Shown: positions 5,276 to 6,457 of the stretch, piece after piece
How positions within the stretch are numbered: position 1 is the stretch's first letter
Layout: each line of letters begins with the position of its first letter
NCBI RefSeq assembly: GCF_938045595.1
Contig: NZ_CALIBB010000103.1
Coordinates: forward strand, 1-6,457
Direction: 5' to 3'
DNA length: 6,457 nt
Source: an uncultured Campylobacter sp.
Lineage (GTDB): Bacteria; Campylobacterota; Campylobacteria; Campylobacterales; Campylobacteraceae
Made by a program: the position numbers and the translations under genes
Notes under the pieces: generated by a model
The model's input: the letters and a program-made list of their open reading frames with translations, nothing else
The model's database searches: none
What the model was told of the DNA's origin: nothing

Positions 5276-6156
5276 CAGTCCATCTTCCATCGTTTGTGTA
5301 TCCAAAACCACTGCTGCGGCGCGGTTTGCACGACCTCTTCGAAAATGTCGTTGCACTTTTGCGTGATAAACAGCTCGGCTTTGTCCTTATTTAGCCCCTC
5401 AGGTAGTGGCGGAAAATCCTTAATCACGATCTCATAGCGATCATCCTCTCCGCGGCGCGCAAAGATCGGGATCAGCACGGGATGAAATTTCAAATAAAGC
5501 GACGCGATGGTCTTCGTGGTGTAGCACTGCCGTCCAAAAAAGGTCGTAATCAGGCTGTTTTTAGGGCCCGGCTTTTGATCGGGCAGAATGCCTACGTTGC
5601 GCCCCTGCTTTAGCGCCTGCACGAGCCTGCGCATCGCATCGTCCTTGTAAATGAGGTCGTTGCCGTAGCGCTCGCGAAACGGCGCCACTAGCCGCTCCTC
5701 GATCAACTCATTATCGCTGCGACGCCCGACTACCGAGACGGGAAAGCCATTGGCACCGAAAAAATTAGCTAAAATTTCCCAATTTCCAAAATGCGCGGTA
5801 AAAAATAAAATCCCGTGCGGATTATCACCTTTTAGCTTTCGGACGCGCTCTAGCGCCTGCTCGCCGTTTGAAATCAGATCATCAAATTTTAGTCTGCCGT
5901 TGTAAAATAAAAGCGTGTCGGTAAGCGTCCTAGCGATACTGCGAAAATTATCGATCGCAAGAGCGTGAAGCTCACTTTCGCTTTTTTGCGGATAGGCGGC
6001 GCGAAGGTTGTCTTGTGCGACTTTAACGCGCCTACTAAGCTTCCACGATGCAAAAAGTGCGAGCTTATCGAAAAATGCGAATATGAAGCTTTTCGGCGCG
6101 AATTTTGCAAATTTTATCAGACACAGCGCCAAAAAATATTGGATTTTTTCCTTCAT
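5275..6156 (-). CDS. lpxL: Lipid A biosynthesis late acyltransferase (LpxL/HtrB/WaaM type)
   Basis: This 293-aa protein is full length for the lysophospholipid acyltransferase family that adds a secondary acyl chain to lipid A at the inner face of the inner membrane. The catalytic H-x4-D/E motif is seen as HFGNWE (H122, E127), preceded by ILFFTA. Other family landmarks are LPDQKPG near 191-197 and the C-terminal QQWFWIHKRW near 281-290. The first 40 or so residues form the usual hydrophobic membrane-binding segment. The ATG has a GAGGT Shine-Dalgarno 4 nt upstream (6161-6165). In Campylobacter the orthologue is often called waaM or htrB and sits at the edge of the LOS core locus, which agrees with the genes downstream here. 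The stop codon overlaps the next gene's ATG by one base (TGATG). The acyl chain length cannot be told from sequence. Confidence 0.93.
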   Translation of the reverse strand: MKEKIQYFLALCLIKFAKFAPKSFIFAFFDKLALFASWKLSRRVKVAQDNLRAAYPQKSESELHALAIDNFRSIARTLTDTLLFYNGRLKFDDLISNGEQALERVRKLKGDNPHGILFFTAHFGNWEILANFFGANGFPVSVVGRRSDNELIEERLVAPFRERYGNDLIYKDDAMRRLVQALKQGRNVGILPDQKPGPKNSLITTFFGRQCYTTKTIASLYLKFHPVLIPIFARRGEDDRYEIVIKDFPPLPEGLNKDKAELFITQKCNDIFEEVVQTAPQQWFWIHKRWKMD

Positions 6157-6179
6157 AAAGACCTCGTTTTAAATGCGAG

Positions 6180-6185
6180 ATTATA
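6180..6185 (-). promoter_or_regulatory. Candidate -10 element upstream of the LOS-type operon
   Basis: Read on the minus strand, this is a perfect TATAAT in the 59-bp gap between the mnmE stop and the lpxL start. It would give a leader of roughly 17 nt. I see no good -35 hexamer at 16-18 bp spacing and no extended TG. A poorly conserved -35 is common for Campylobacter sigma70 promoters, so this does not exclude it, but in AT-rich sequence a TATAAT can occur by chance. The operon may instead be read through from mnmE. Confidence 0.35.
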
Positions 6186-6215
6186 TTGAATTTTGGCTAA
6201 TTAGTAGCTAAAACG

Positions 6216-6457
6216 CTATTTGCCGAGGCAAAAATTGCTAAACATTTCGTCTAGAATTTCGTCTCGCTCAAATGGACGCGAAATACGTGCAATCGCCTCA
6301 ATCGCGCGATTTATCTCAAATGCAAAAAGTTCAAGCTCGCCGCAAGCCAGGCGCTCGCTCGCGTTTTTAAGAGCTGTAAGCGCGCTCTCGCAAGATAGAA
6401 TTTGCCGCTCGTTGCTTAGCATAAGGCCATCGAAATTTTGAGAATTTAAGTAGCTCT
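6216..6457 (-). CDS. mnmE: tRNA uridine-5-carboxymethylaminomethyl modification GTPase MnmE, C-terminal part (5' end outside window)
   Basis: Only the last 79 codons are inside the window; the reading frame is open to the right edge, so the gene starts beyond it. The visible part is the C-terminal helical domain, and it ends in FCLGK followed by TAG. This matches the family's invariant C-terminal C-x-G-K motif (usually CIGK), whose cysteine is needed for tRNA modification. The preceding stretch, with E-L-E-L-F-A-F-E and then D-E-I-L-D-E-M-F, also fits the usual run-in to that motif. From family knowledge, MnmE works with MnmG to modify the wobble uridine (U34) of certain tRNAs. The visible tail shows no frameshift. 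It lies 59 bp upstream of the LOS-type operon and is transcribed the same way, so some read-through into lpxL is possible. An ATG at 6422 is internal and is not a start. Confidence 0.93.
   Translation of the reverse strand, partial: SYLNSQNFDGLMLSNERQILSCESALTALKNASERLACGELELFAFEINRAIEAIARISRPFERDEILDEMFSNFCLGK

Noticed and set aside
5276..5356. An earlier ATG (5356) for the ELM1-like protein
   Set aside because: It would overlap lpxL by 82 bases through a conserved part of that protein, while the ATG at 5275 forms a TGATG overlap like the tight junctions in the rest of the operon.
4920..5366. A 148-codon plus-strand frame opposite the N-terminal part of the ELM1-like gene
   Set aside because: It has no recognisable motif and lies across the lpxL/ELM1-like junction. 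I kept it in mind because the sense-strand extension is also odd, but the sense frame continues into a clear domain and has a coupled start.

Overview
The window looks like part of a chromosome from a Campylobacter or close relative with fairly high GC content (the C. gracilis / showae / rectus group is my guess). The evidence is the abundance of AAATTT/AAAATTT words inside otherwise GC-rich coding sequence, protein families typical of Campylobacterota, and a lipid A acyltransferase with an HFGNWE active site. The species is inferred; no marker gene settles it. Every gene I can support is on the minus strand, so transcription runs from high to low coordinates.

Region 1 (6457 down to 6216) is the last 79 codons of mnmE, the tRNA wobble-uridine modification GTPase, ending in its C-terminal FCLGK motif. 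A 59-bp gap with a weak promoter candidate follows.

Region 2 (6156 down to 561) is a six-gene lipooligosaccharide (LOS) type operon with no intergenic space. The order is lpxL/waaM-type acyltransferase, ELM1-family GT-B-like protein, GT4 glycosyltransferase, 60-aa two-helix membrane protein, CE4 polysaccharide deacetylase, and a second GT4 glycosyltransferase. The first junction is TGATG and the other four are ATGA overlaps, so translation is probably coupled throughout. A reasonable model (inference) is that lipid A is acylated by the first enzyme, core sugars are added by the GT-B enzymes, and one sugar is N-deacetylated by the CE4 enzyme, with the small membrane protein as a partner. Two of these enzymes carry low-complexity, internally repeated insertions that their families do not normally have: a 5 x 30-bp in-frame tandem array in the last glycosyltransferase, and a long N-terminal extension plus an 18-residue repeat in the ELM1-like protein.

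Region 3 (about 540 down to 1) is a sharply more AT-rich stretch, about 35% GC in the lines I counted against roughly 53-62% in lines from the LOS genes and mnmE. It holds an independent two-gene unit for very small membrane proteins: a strong sigma70-like promoter, a 77-aa two-helix protein, and 12 bp later a 29-aa single-helix protein with a near-perfect Shine-Dalgarno sequence. I do not know its function. It is the best candidate for an undescribed system here.

No RNA genes, insertion sequences, CRISPR arrays or plus-strand genes were found, and no gene-free stretch exceeds about 120 bases.
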